Shown here in pieces: positions 35,831 to 44,125 of a DNA stretch of 64,000 nucleotides. This DNA is from Pseudohongiella sp. O18. GTDB lineage: Bacteria > Pseudomonadota > Gammaproteobacteria > Pseudomonadales > Pseudohongiellaceae. The position numbers and the translations under genes are program-made. The stretch lies in NCBI RefSeq assembly GCF_021729085.1, contig NZ_JAJSAR010000001.1, positions 1 through 64,000 of the forward strand. The letters are read 5' to 3'. Each line of letters starts with the position of its first letter. Position 1 is the first letter of the stretch. A model generated the notes under the pieces. The model had not been told where the DNA came from, did no database searches, and was given only the letters and a program-made list of their open reading frames with translations.

Positions 35831-35846
35831 AGCAATTCCTGTGCCA
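35831..35846 (-). promoter_or_regulatory. Sigma54 (-24/-12) promoter for nirB operon
   Basis: The minus strand reads TGGCACAGGAATTGCT, matching the sigma54 consensus TGGCACG-N4-TTGCW with the obligatory GG-N10-GC spacing. The expected transcription start is near 35820, giving a leader of about 160 bases that contains the hexaloop hairpin and terminator. It predicts NtrC-dependent expression under nitrogen limitation. Confidence 0.82.
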
Positions 35847-35999
35847 GATGTTTTGACTACATCAGATCGAGAGTCTCAATTGCCGGAAAATCCTGTGTAT
35901 AAAGGATCAAATCCTGCCCTTGTCCTTTTGTACTGACTATTCCTGGTTTGCAAAAATCACATTTCCCCAGTCCACTGATGCTTGATTTTTGTGCATGAC

Positions 36000-36014
36000 G
36001 CACCAAAAGAATGC
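36000..36014. promoter_or_regulatory. Putative NtrC-binding box
   Basis: GCACCAAAAGAATGC agrees with the strong NtrC site GCACCAAAATGGTGC of glnA at 12 of 15 positions. It overlaps a second palindrome, GTGC-ATGAC-GCAC (35991-36003). It lies about 116 bases upstream of the transporter sigma54 promoter and about 155 bases upstream of the nirB one, suitable enhancer distance for both divergent operons. Confidence 0.55.
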
Positions 36015-36129
36015 GGATTCCTGCCGAATTAGAGACACATACCGGGTCACTGAATTGCAGCCCAATTCCGGATCAAGTTTCCGCCTGGACAATGAGTTAA
36101 GTGTGATACCCGTAGTCTTGCCATGGCTC

Positions 36130-36145
36130 TGGCACACTTCCTGCA
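36130..36145 (+). promoter_or_regulatory. Sigma54 (-24/-12) promoter for the nitrate transporter operon
   Basis: TGGCACACTTCCTGCA has GG-N10-GC spacing and departs from TGGCACG-N4-TTGCA only at the seventh base and at the first T of the -12 element. The expected start is near 36156. The resulting leader (about 128 bases) contains a hexaloop hairpin and an intrinsic terminator before the GTG start of the binding-protein gene. Confidence 0.82.
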
Positions 36146-36163
36146 TTGCCCTTCCTGACATTT

Positions 36164-36190
36164 GTCGGTAGTCCAATGAAGGGCCAGCCG
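36164..36190 (+). promoter_or_regulatory. ANTAR-type hexaloop hairpin in the transporter leader
   Basis: GTCC-AATGAA-GGGC (36171-36184) forms a four-base stem, including one G-U pair, with a six-base loop having A1 and G4. The outer bases TCGG/CCGA extend the helix beyond a small internal loop. It begins about ten bases from the predicted transcription start and precedes the terminator by about 20 bases, as in nasF-type leaders bound by NasR. I could not identify a convincing second hexaloop. Confidence 0.7.
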
Positions 36191-36208
36191 ATCCGATAAC
36201 GGGCAATG

Positions 36209-36262
36209 GCGCCCACAGACGCAAGGCACTTAAAACGCCTGACGACTGTGGGCGCTTTTTTA
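36209..36262 (+). terminator. Leader terminator upstream of the nitrate transporter genes
   Basis: GCGCCCACAG pairs perfectly with CTGTGGGCGC (36246-36255), with a loop of 27 bases, followed by TTTTTTA. It lies 22 bases before the GTG start of the substrate-binding protein, so it sits inside the operon's leader and implies regulated read-through. Confidence 0.88.
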
Positions 36263-36283
36263 TTTATAGCGAGGGGGTTTACC

Positions 36284-37690
36284 GTGAAGCAGCAAGGAAA
36301 ACCAGCACAAATTCTGAACCGATTCATCAAAAGTATACGCGCAGTTACATTGTTACTGGGTTCACTGACAGCTGGTGCAGGGACAGCAAGTATTGCTCAC
36401 GCTGAAACTGGCTGGCCAGAAAAAGCAGAGCTTACTATTGGCTTTATCAAACTGACCGACATGGCACCCCTGGCAATTGCCTATGAGAAATTCTACTTCG
36501 AGGACGAAGGTTTATATGTCACTCTCGAGCCACAGGCAAACTGGCGTGTGCTGCTGGATGGCTTGATTGACGGGCGCCTGGATGCAGCCCACATGCTCGC
36601 CGGGCAGCCACTTGCAGCGACAATCGGCTATGGCACTCAGGCAAACATCATCACACCGCTCAGCCTGGACCTGAATGGCAACGCCATCACAGTTTCCAAC
36701 GACATCTGGTCAAAGATGCTGCCACATCTGGAAACCGAGAATGGTGAGGTCAAGCGACCAGTCTCAGCCAGCGCGTTGCGTCCGGTAGTCGACCATTACC
36801 GCCAGCAGGGAATGCCCTTCAATATGGGCATGGTATTTCCGGTATCGACGCACAATTATGAATTGCGCTACTGGCTGGCGGCAGCCGGCATTCACCCAGG
36901 CTTCTATGCTCCACATAAAGGCGATACCGCTGGAACACTAAGTGCCGAGGTTCTGCTCTCAGTGACACCACCGCCGCAGATGCCTGCCACTCTGGACGCG
37001 GGCACGATCCTGGGTTACAGCGTTGGCGAGCCATGGAACCAGCAGGCTATCTACCGCGGAATCGGTGTACCGGTAGTCACCGACTACGAAATCTGGAAGA
37101 ACAACCCGGAAAAAGTGCTCGGCATGACAGAGGAGTTCGCACGTGAAAATCCGAACACCGCCGTCAGACTGGTAAAGGCGCTGCTACGCGCTGGCAAATG
37201 GCTTGACGCGGAGAATAATGCAAACCGGGAAGAGGCCGCTCAAATTCTGTCTCGCAGTGAATATGTAGGGGCCGACTATGAGGTCATCGCAAACTCCATG
37301 ACTGGCACCTTTGAGTATCAAAAGGACGAGGTTCGATCAGTCCCGGACTTCAACGTATTCTTCCGACATCATGCGACCTATCCCTATTACTCGGATGCGA
37401 TCTGGTATCTCACCCAGATGCGTCGCTGGGGTCAGATCAGCGAACCCAAAAGTGATGAGTGGTACTTTGAAACTGCAGCAAAAGTCTATCGGCCTGACAT
37501 CTATCAACAGGCCGCTGAAGACCTGATCAACGAGGGCATTCTGAGCCTTGAAGATTTTCCTGACTTCTCCACCGAGTCCGGTTACAGACCCACTCAGGAC
37601 GAATTTATAGATGGTATCCCCTACGACGGTAAACAGCCGAATGCGTATCTGCAGTCACTGTCCATCGGATTGAAAGACGAAATATTGTAA
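36284..37690 (+). CDS. nrtA: Nitrate ABC transporter substrate-binding protein (NrtA/NasF type)
   Basis: Periplasmic nitrate-binding protein of the NrtA/CmpA family, 468 residues. A signal peptide ends AHA-ETG. The mature protein starts [28 protein letters not shown] and contains [28 protein letters not shown] and an aromatic/Arg-rich C-terminal lobe. I chose the GTG at 36284, with GAGGGGG six bases before it; the longer frame from 36206 would run through the leader terminator. First of the three transporter genes. nrtA is used by family resemblance (nasF in Klebsiella). Confidence 0.92.
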   Translation: MKQQGKPAQILNRFIKSIRAVTLLLGSLTAGAGTASIAHAETGWPEKAELTIGFIKLTDMAPLAIAYEKFYFEDEGLYVTLEPQANWRVLLDGLIDGRLDAAHMLAGQPLAATIGYGTQANIITPLSLDLNGNAITVSNDIWSKMLPHLETENGEVKRPVSASALRPVVDHYRQQGMPFNMGMVFPVSTHNYELRYWLAAAGIHPGFYAPHKGDTAGTLSAEVLLSVTPPPQMPATLDAGTILGYSVGEPWNQQAIYRGIGVPVVTDYEIWKNNPEKVLGMTEEFARENPNTAVRLVKALLRAGKWLDAENNANREEAAQILSRSEYVGADYEVIANSMTGTFEYQKDEVRSVPDFNVFFRHHATYPYYSDAIWYLTQMRRWGQISEPKSDEWYFETAAKVYRPDIYQQAAEDLINEGILSLEDFPDFSTESGYRPTQDEFIDGIPYDGKQPNAYLQSLSIGLKDEIL

Positions 37691-37702
37691 GAGGTAGTAA
37701 CG

Positions 37703-38689
37703 ATGTTGCAACGAGCCCGAGTAATGACCAGCGAACTTCTCAACCGCATGTCTGGCGTCGACATGTCGGCATTGCTCAGGTCGTGGACGCTGACCGTATT
37801 TGGCATCATTGCCTTTGTCCTGCTTTGGGAGCTGGGCGCCAGCCGTATCGATACGGCACTGGGTAAATTCCCGGGTCCTCAGCAGGTATGGAGCCAGACC
37901 CAGAGTCTGTATGATGATCATGTGCGAGAACAGGAGCGGCGCCAGGACTTTTATGAGCGACAGGACCAGCGCAACGCCGAACGCCTGGCAGCCAACCCGG
38001 ATGCAGAGGTTCAGTTCCGCGACTACACAGGCAGACCCACGTTCCTGGATCAGGTAAAAACCAGTCTGATCACCGTCGCATTCGGATTCACACTTGCCAT
38101 GCTGGTAGCGATACCACTTGGCATCGTCTGTGGCCTCAGCAATACCATGTACAGTGTCGTCAACCCGGTGGTGCAGGTATTCAAACCAGTGTCTCCACTG
38201 GCCTGGCTGCCGCTGGTTACCATGGTTGTCAGCGCCCTGTACGTTACGGAAAGCCCGCTGGTCAGCAAGGCATTTCTGACCTCCGCCATTACTGTTGCCC
38301 TCTGTTGCCTCTGGCCTACGGTCATCAATACAACTGTTGGTGTCGCCAGCGTAGACAAGGACCTGATCAACGTCAGTCGGGTCATACAGTTACCGGCACT
38401 TCAGCACGTGCGAAAGATCGTTTTGCCATCAGCCATTCCGATGATCTTTACCGGCATGCGTCTGTCACTGGCGACTGGCTGGATGGTGCTGATCGCGGCA
38501 GAAATGCTGGCACAAAGCCCGGGGCTGGGTAAGTTTATCTGGGATGAGTTCCAGAACGGCAGCTCGGACTCACTTGGAAGAATTATGGTGGCCGTGCTCG
38601 CGATCGGCCTGATCGGATTTCTGTTGGACAAACTGATGCTGCTGTTGCAGCGCCGCATGAGCTGGGACAAAACCACGGCATTGCGGTAG
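37703..38689 (+). CDS. nrtB: Nitrate ABC transporter permease (NrtB/NasE type)
   Basis: Inner-membrane permease, 328 residues. After helix 1 (residues about 30-50) a charged periplasmic insert of about 55 residues is rich in Gln, Arg and Glu (HVREQERRQDFYERQDQRN). Further helices follow, with the permease coupling motif in EMLAQSPGLGKFIWDEF. The insert is seen in proteobacterial NrtB proteins, so I do not treat it as abnormal. It lies 12 bases after the binding-protein gene with AAGAGGTAG upstream. Confidence 0.92.
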   Translation: MLQRARVMTSELLNRMSGVDMSALLRSWTLTVFGIIAFVLLWELGASRIDTALGKFPGPQQVWSQTQSLYDDHVREQERRQDFYERQDQRNAERLAANPDAEVQFRDYTGRPTFLDQVKTSLITVAFGFTLAMLVAIPLGIVCGLSNTMYSVVNPVVQVFKPVSPLAWLPLVTMVVSALYVTESPLVSKAFLTSAITVALCCLWPTVINTTVGVASVDKDLINVSRVIQLPALQHVRKIVLPSAIPMIFTGMRLSLATGWMVLIAAEMLAQSPGLGKFIWDEFQNGSSDSLGRIMVAVLAIGLIGFLLDKLMLLLQRRMSWDKTTALR

Positions 38690-38719
38690 AGCATCACCAA
38701 AAAAGGACAGGAGAGACTC

Positions 38720-39517
38720 ATGAGAAGTTATCTGGAACTCAGCAACGTAAGTATCGAATTCACCTCCAAGAACAGTACATTTCGTGCTCTGGATAAAGTC
38801 AATCTGCATGTCAACAAGGGTGAATTCGTATCCTTGATTGGCCACTCCGGTTGTGGCAAATCGACGGTCCTGAATATTGTGGCTGGTCTTTATCAGGCAA
38901 CTGAAGGCGGTGTCATTCTGGAGGGCAAAGAGATTGATGCGCCAGGGCCCGATCGCGCGGTGGTATTTCAGAACCATGCGCTGTTGCCGTGGCTGACGGT
39001 CTATCAAAACGTTGAACTTGCTGTTGCACAGGTATTCAAGGGGAAGCGCAGCCCATCGGAGATTCGGGACTGGATCTTACACAACCTTGACCTGGTTCAT
39101 ATGACACATGCCATGGACAAGTATCCGCACGAAATCTCCGGCGGTATGAAGCAAAGGGTTGGCATCGCACGTGGACTTGCCATGGAACCCAAAGTATTGC
39201 TGATGGATGAACCATTTGGTGCCCTCGACGCGCTGACACGCGCTCACTTGCAGGACGAGGTCATGCGCATTCATGCCAGCCTCAACAACACCGTAATCAT
39301 GATCACCCATGACGTCGATGAGGCCGTGCTGCTCTCGGATAAAATCGTCATGATGACGGTTGGTCCAAACGCGCGTATTGGCAATATTCTGGATGTAGCG
39401 CTGCCCAGACCACGTGATCGTCTGGCCATGGCCAACGACACGCAATACAACCACTATCGCCAGGAAGTACTCAAGTTTCTGTATGGCGGCCACAGCCAGC
39501 GGGAACTTGCAGCCTGA
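38720..39517 (+). CDS. Nitrate ABC transporter ATP-binding protein (NrtD/NasD type)
   Basis: A 265-residue ATPase. Walker A is GHSGCGKSTVLN, the Q-loop VVFQNHALLPWL, the signature HEISGGMKQRVGIARGLAMEP, Walker B VLLMDEPFGALDAL and the H-loop MITHDVDEAVLLSD. It has no extra C-terminal NrtA-like sensor domain, so it resembles NrtD/NasD rather than cyanobacterial NrtC. It lies 30 bases after the permease with GGACAGGAGAG upstream. Confidence 0.93.
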   Translation: MRSYLELSNVSIEFTSKNSTFRALDKVNLHVNKGEFVSLIGHSGCGKSTVLNIVAGLYQATEGGVILEGKEIDAPGPDRAVVFQNHALLPWLTVYQNVELAVAQVFKGKRSPSEIRDWILHNLDLVHMTHAMDKYPHEISGGMKQRVGIARGLAMEPKVLLMDEPFGALDALTRAHLQDEVMRIHASLNNTVIMITHDVDEAVLLSDKIVMMTVGPNARIGNILDVALPRPRDRLAMANDTQYNHYRQEVLKFLYGGHSQRELAA

Positions 39518-39577
39518 CCAGCCTTAAGTGGCCGGCAGCGCTGGCCAATACTTTGGCAGCTTGACCGCCGGGCACGG

Positions 39578-40828
39578 TTACGGCTGCAGAATGTCGGCCA
39601 TCTCTATCACTGAACGTGCCACATCTGTCAGGCGACGGCTCTGGTTCATCGCGGCCTGGCGCAGCGCCCGGTAAGCTTCATCTTCATTCAGCCCTCGATG
39701 CTTCATAAGAATCAGCTTGGCGCGTTCGAGCACTTTGCGCTCCTCCAACGCCGATTTGGCTGCATCCAGCTCGGCTCCCATCTCCTGCAGGCGCCGCGCC
39801 TGAAATTGCAGCAACTCCATCATTGAGCGTCCCACAGGAGGTTGTTCAGTAACTGAGCTATTGGCGTCTGCCGCGCTGACCGGCACCAGAAAAACGGTAT
39901 TATCAGGGCCAGCCTGCCTATCCAGCTCTTCGAGCGCAAGCTGATTGCAGTCCAAGAGCTGCCTGGCCTCAGAGAGTTGCACCTGGCACAACTGTTTCAA
40001 TGCCAACTGAAGTTTCTGTTCAATGTCATACATGGCATCAATGCGCTCGGTGGCTATCCGGAACCATCGATCAGCCAGCGACTCATCACCAAGACTGCCA
40101 CCGCGGGCGGCAAGCGCTCGCAGGCCCTTTAACTCAGGAATAATGGCTGCGCTTCCAAGCTCAGACCATAGGCGCAATGAACGCTCATCGGCAAATTGGG
40201 CAAAGACTTCAAAGCAGCGCTCCTGGGATTCAACCAGGTGTTGCAGCCGGCTTACCTGATCTGCGGTGAACTGGCGGGCTGCGAAACCAGCCGAGCCGAC
40301 AGCTCGCTCCTGACCAGCCAGCTCCTTGCCCTGCATGAAATTGAACAGAGCGACCAGGCCTCGCGTAATTGCAGGATCGGACGCGGCATCTGCTGTTTCA
40401 AACACAACCCCCAGCAATGATTGAATCACCTGCGAATACGCGTCTGTCACTTTATTCAGCGCAAGCTTTCGCGACAGCACCTGGTCACGCAGCACTGCAA
40501 TACCGGTCAACAGGTGCACTGCACTGGCTATCCGGCTAAACAGGCGTGCGCCGCCCGGAAACACGCCCAGCTCAGCGTTGGCGCGGCTAAGTGTCAGGTG
40601 AAAACTGCCTGTTTCACTGTCAACCTGCTTCTGAATGACCTGCAAACGGTCCTGGTAGTCCTGACCGCCTGAAGCCAGATACACATTCGATGCACCGCGC
40701 TCTCTCTGCAAAGCATGCACCAGCGCACCGATAGCTGACACGAGTTCGCCCAGCGCAAGAAAACTTGTCAATCCCTGTATTTCGCACCGTTTGGAGGCAA
40801 CCAGAAAATCTGCCGCACTCATAGCCAA
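39578..40828 (-). CDS. nasR: Nitrate-responsive antiterminator NasR (NIT-ANTAR)
   Basis: A 416-residue RNA-binding regulator. The N-terminal two thirds form a helical NIT domain that senses nitrate and nitrite, including HALQRERGASNVYLASGG typical of NIT. The C-terminal 60 residues are an ANTAR domain with LERAKLILMKHRGLNEDEAYRALRQAAMNQSRRLTDVARSVI. On binding nitrate, NasR binds leader hairpins and prevents termination. Matching leaders occur before nirB and before nrtA. It is convergent with the transporter genes and probably follows the DUF2058 gene in one transcript, since the gap is 19 bases. Confidence 0.94.
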   Translation of the reverse strand: MAMSAADFLVASKRCEIQGLTSFLALGELVSAIGALVHALQRERGASNVYLASGGQDYQDRLQVIQKQVDSETGSFHLTLSRANAELGVFPGGARLFSRIASAVHLLTGIAVLRDQVLSRKLALNKVTDAYSQVIQSLLGVVFETADAASDPAITRGLVALFNFMQGKELAGQERAVGSAGFAARQFTADQVSRLQHLVESQERCFEVFAQFADERSLRLWSELGSAAIIPELKGLRALAARGGSLGDESLADRWFRIATERIDAMYDIEQKLQLALKQLCQVQLSEARQLLDCNQLALEELDRQAGPDNTVFLVPVSAADANSSVTEQPPVGRSMMELLQFQARRLQEMGAELDAAKSALEERKVLERAKLILMKHRGLNEDEAYRALRQAAMNQSRRLTDVARSVIEMADILQP

Positions 40829-40847
40829 TATCCTTTAGCTTACTTGC

Positions 40848-41396
40848 TTACCACATCAGGTCATCAGGAATCGGGTAATCCTTGTAAGGATCGTCATCAT
40901 CCGCACCGTCCGTTGCTTTGTCGGCTCTGAAAATAACCGCATCCGCGAAACGCTCGGCTATCTTGTCCGCTATTGTCGCTGGCACGATAACATAGCGTGT
41001 GCCGTCACTGCAGATTGCCAGCATACCGGCAGCCAGTTGGTCCTGCTGCTTCTGGCTGACATAGATCTGTTTGATTTTACTGGTGTTAGGATCCGTGAAA
41101 TTAAACCGGACATCACCATCTGTCTTGATACCGCTGTGCTCCAGCATCTGTTTAACCTGCGCCCGCATGGCCTTTTGTCGTTCGGCCTCGACTCGCTGCA
41201 GGTTTAACTGTCTGTCGCGCTCGGCTTTCTCCGCACGTTGCTGCTCAATACGAAGCTGTGTGTCATTTGGAGTCGCAACGCCCTTTTTCTGTTTTGGCTG
41301 TTTGTTCTGTTGACGCTGCTCTTTCTGCGCCTGCTTGACTTTTTTCTGATCAACCAGGCCGGCTTTCAAAAGTTGGTCGGCGAGTGATTTTGGCAT
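40848..41396 (-). CDS. DUF2058 family protein (YaiL-like)
   Basis: A 182-residue basic protein with the typical start MPKSLADQLLKAGLVDQKKVKQAQKEQR. A Lys/Gln/Arg-rich coiled coil (residues about 20-85) follows, then a folded C-terminal half with VRFNFTDPNTSKIKQIYVS. Family members are described as nucleoid- or ribosome-associated, but the function is unproven. It lies upstream of nasR with a 19-base gap. Confidence 0.88.
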   Translation of the reverse strand: MPKSLADQLLKAGLVDQKKVKQAQKEQRQQNKQPKQKKGVATPNDTQLRIEQQRAEKAERDRQLNLQRVEAERQKAMRAQVKQMLEHSGIKTDGDVRFNFTDPNTSKIKQIYVSQKQQDQLAAGMLAICSDGTRYVIVPATIADKIAERFADAVIFRADKATDGADDDDPYKDYPIPDDLMW

Positions 41397-41508
41397 ACTA
41401 ATCGTTCTCTTAGCGTTCCGTTTATGACGTTTATAGCGTTTTCCCCGGGCAAAAACCGGTTTTGAGAAGCCGGGATTGTCGCCATCACCATTATCAGTTC
41501 ATAATGTG

Positions 41509-43155
41509 ATGACTACCTCGTTGATAGTCTCGTTTATCATGCCCAAGCTGCAACGTCTGCTTGCTATTCTATTCAGCATTATATGCCTGATTACGGTCTT
41601 TATCACCGTCAGTGCCGCATCAAAGGCGCGCGAGGAGCGCACCAACCACGCGCTGGCAAGTGATGCCTATCAACGTATTCTGCAGATTGAAAACCTAGTG
41701 ACAGCCCTGTTCGAGGCCGAATCCAGCCAGCGAGCGCTGCTGGTGACTCAAGACAATGTCTATTTCCTGGAGCATCAAAGTCGGCGGCAAGTGGTTGAGT
41801 CCTTACTTGTGCCCTTTCAGACCAACAGTACATCAGGCAATGACAGCACGGCGCAGGAACTGGTATCCCTGACGAATGAGCGCCTGGCGTTGATGGATCG
41901 TATCAGTCAGACCCTGCAGTCTAGTGGTGTCGCGGCCGCCGCAGAAAGTCTGCATGCTTACGAAGGTAAGTTTTTGATGGACCAGATCGTTGCCGTAGCT
42001 GCGGAACTGACAGCCAATGAGCGGGACGGGCTGCAGGCGCGCAGTGCTCTCTCAAGTGACCATACAGATCAGCTTACATGGCTTTTAGCATCAGTGGCTG
42101 CTCTGAATCTCATTCTACTCTCAGGTGCTTTTCTGGCGATCAGCAATACGCTTCGCAAAAACTCAACGCTGATGTTCAAAGCGAAAAGCACAACTGATGA
42201 TATTTCCCATATCAATCAGCTCAGTAGCAGCCTGCAATCATGCAATTCGCTGCCTGAGAGCGTACCGGTACTGCAACACTATTTGCTGCGGCTGTTTCCA
42301 TCCAGCAGTGGCGGGATCTATCTGCTTCGTGCATCGCGTAATCTGCTGCAGTTATCAGCCTCCTGGGGTGACATCACCGGCTTGCCGGATCCGATCGAAC
42401 CAAATGACTGCTGGGCACTGCGACTTGGTAAATCACACATCATGCCGGATCGCCGTTCGGCGCTGCCCTGCCCCCACCATGAGTCTGACGCCTCCAGCAT
42501 CTGCATTCCCTTGCTGGCACAAAGTGACATTGTAGGCCTGTTGACCCTGCGGTTTGAAAACCCCCGATTGCTTGTGGAGTCACAGGTTCGCGCCGAACTG
42601 GTCGCAACACATACCAGTGCGGCACTGGCCAGCATTATCCTGCGCGAGGCGCTCCAGCAACAGAGCATCCGTGACCCGCTGACCGGACTTTTCAATCGGC
42701 GTTATCTGGAAATCACGCTGGAAAGGGAGCTGACGCGAGCCGAACGCAGTAAAGCCTCACTCAGTATCATGATGCTGGATGTCGACCACTTTAAGTCCTT
42801 TAACGATCAGTTTGGCCACCAGGCAGGTGACCATGTACTAAAAGAATTTGGTCAGGTTTTGCGCAAACAGGTCCGGGGGGAGGACATCCCATGCCGCTAT
42901 GGCGGTGAGGAATTTCTGGTCGCTATGCCCAACACTTCGGCCGACGAGGCCAAAATGCGTGCCGAGGAAATACGACAGCAACTGACAAACCTGTCACTGG
43001 CTTTCCAGGGACAGCCGCTGCCCCGCATCACAATTTCAGTCGGTGTCGCAGCATACCCGATGCACGCGAGCGATCGTGATGCGTTAATACACATTGCCGA
43101 CAATGCGCTGTACAGTGCCAAAAAACAGGGTAGAGACCGGGTAGTGGTTGGCTGA
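41509..43155 (+). CDS. Membrane diguanylate cyclase with CHASE3-like and GAF domains
   Basis: Signalling enzyme making c-di-GMP. One helix lies near residues 17-38. A periplasmic CHASE3-like segment (VTALFEAESSQRALLVTQDNVYFLEH) precedes a second helix near 190-212. A GAF domain occupies about 230-385, and the GGDEF domain follows with RDPLTGLFNRRYLEI, DVDHFKSFNDQFGHQAGD and the active site GGEEF. An RGED motif five residues before GGEEF is an intact product-inhibition I-site. The frame opens at TTG 41476. I use ATG 41509; neither has a good ribosome site. Confidence 0.9.
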   Translation: MTTSLIVSFIMPKLQRLLAILFSIICLITVFITVSAASKAREERTNHALASDAYQRILQIENLVTALFEAESSQRALLVTQDNVYFLEHQSRRQVVESLLVPFQTNSTSGNDSTAQELVSLTNERLALMDRISQTLQSSGVAAAAESLHAYEGKFLMDQIVAVAAELTANERDGLQARSALSSDHTDQLTWLLASVAALNLILLSGAFLAISNTLRKNSTLMFKAKSTTDDISHINQLSSSLQSCNSLPESVPVLQHYLLRLFPSSSGGIYLLRASRNLLQLSASWGDITGLPDPIEPNDCWALRLGKSHIMPDRRSALPCPHHESDASSICIPLLAQSDIVGLLTLRFENPRLLVESQVRAELVATHTSAALASIILREALQQQSIRDPLTGLFNRRYLEITLERELTRAERSKASLSIMMLDVDHFKSFNDQFGHQAGDHVLKEFGQVLRKQVRGEDIPCRYGGEEFLVAMPNTSADEAKMRAEEIRQQLTNLSLAFQGQPLPRITISVGVAAYPMHASDRDALIHIADNALYSAKKQGRDRVVVG

Positions 43156-43164
43156 TTGATTTTG

Positions 43165-43548
43165 TTATTGCTCTGTATCTGTTTTCTTCTTCTCGGGCAG
43201 ATTTGCCACCTGTTCCAGATAGGGTTTCAACAGCCGCCCGCGAGCCCAGTGATTGAAGGTCAATGTTCCAGCCACACACAAAGGTACGCACCAATCCAGG
43301 TATTTCAAGGCATTTTCTGCAAATGGCGGTGAGGCTATTATCGCAAGCAGTAATGGTAAACCTATAAAAAGCGCCGTTCCGAATAACAATGATAGTGGAA
43401 ACAGCAAATGCAGCCAGACCGCATTCGGCCCGCGAGAAGCCATTCGCAGCGCCTGTTGAACTCGAAAGCTTTCTTCGTCTTGCTTATTATTGATTGCTTG
43501 TACCACCGGCGTCCGAACCATGGTCATCTGATCCGGCTGGCATGGCAT
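43165..43548 (-). CDS. Small two-helix membrane protein, candidate immunity partner
   Basis: About 127 residues, unrecognised. Residues about 45-70 and 82-105 are hydrophobic (LLFPLSLLFGTALFIGLPLLLAIIA; WCVPLCVAGTLTF), and the tail is basic and acidic. The start at ATG 43548 has AGG nine bases upstream; later ATGs at 43527 and 43521 are possible. It overlaps the preceding small gene by about 60 bases. Its topology and a W/H-x-R...K-x-YL segment after the second helix resemble that neighbour, so the two may be distant paralogues. Immunity to the adjacent peptide is inference. Confidence 0.55.
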   Translation of the reverse strand: MPCQPDQMTMVRTPVVQAINNKQDEESFRVQQALRMASRGPNAVWLHLLFPLSLLFGTALFIGLPLLLAIIASPPFAENALKYLDWCVPLCVAGTLTFNHWARGRLLKPYLEQVANLPEKKKTDTEQ

Positions 43549-43771
43549 CAAGATATACCTTGGACACTTTCAGCATCACGTAGCGGTGCCAGAAGGCAAG
43601 ACCAGCGAAAAGCAAACCAAACCCGCTGTCTGCAAGGACAAATATCGATAGAAGCGACATCCCTAAACAACCGATGAACATTACGGTCAAATTGACACGG
43701 AAGTTCTTGGAGGCGGCGGATTTAAGTTCGAGAAAGAAAAAGTACTCAAAAAATTTTTTCAATCGATTCAC
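43487..43771 (-). CDS. Small two-helix membrane protein, candidate immunity partner
   Basis: 94 residues, unrecognised. A basic N-terminus (MNRLKKFFEYFFFLELKS) is followed by two hydrophobic segments (residues about 28-46 and 48-62) and a hydrophilic Asp/Gly-rich tail. AGGTGA lies five bases before the ATG. It stands 63 bases downstream of the double-glycine peptide gene on the same strand. Small membrane proteins directly after bacteriocin genes are often immunity proteins, but no family resemblance supports this here. Confidence 0.6.
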   Translation of the reverse strand: MNRLKKFFEYFFFLELKSAASKNFRVNLTVMFIGCLGMSLLSIFVLADSGFGLLFAGLAFWHRYVMLKVSKVYLDAMPAGSDDHGSDAGGTSNQ

Positions 43772-43834
43772 CTGGATATAGCGTGGCGCCCTACGTAATA
43801 GGCGTAAAGGCGCAACGCATCTCGTTAAACTCGT

Positions 43835-44029
43835 CTAGGAGCCAAAATCAGTTCCGTAACAACTAGCAACCGCCCCCACTGCCGAGTAAAAAATCGCCGC
43901 TGGCCCGAAAAAAGGCGATACTCCAAACCCAATCAGTGACACAAAGCAATCTACCCCCATGGTCTCCGGAGGCCCTTCATCACCGCCACCGCCCACCATT
44001 CCAACCTCCTGCACACTTAACTCTCTCAT
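43835..44029 (-). CDS. Candidate bacteriocin precursor with double-glycine leader
   Basis: A 64-residue peptide starting MRELSVQEVGMVGGGG, which fits the double-glycine leader pattern (M-[RK]-EL-[ST]-x-x-E-V-x-x-V-x-GG) cut by C39-peptidase ABC exporters. The core after the glycines starts acidic (DEGPPETMG). It continues as a Gly/Ala/Phe-rich hydrophobic stretch bounded by C28 and C57, able to form one disulfide. AGGGAG eight bases before ATG 44029 supports this start over the longer frame to 44092. No exporter gene is in the window. A similar leader also occurs on non-toxic peptides, so activity is unproven. Confidence 0.65.
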   Translation of the reverse strand: MRELSVQEVGMVGGGGDEGPPETMGVDCFVSLIGFGVSPFFGPAAIFYSAVGAVASCYGTDFGS

Positions 44030-44125
44030 CACACTTACTCCCTGTGTATTAATGAAGCCTGCAATAGTGGTATAGACTAGCCAGCAGCACATTGCCCAAA
44101 AAAAATCACAACTCAGGCCAAGACA

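Noticed and set aside
36206-36283. Longer start for the nitrate-binding protein
   Set aside because: It would translate through the leader terminator stem. The GTG at 36284 has a strong GAGGGGG site and yields a proper signal peptide.
37900-38060. Charged insert in the nitrate permease as a foreign insertion
   Set aside because: A similar Gln/Arg-rich periplasmic loop is usual in proteobacterial NrtB proteins, and the reading frame and composition are continuous.
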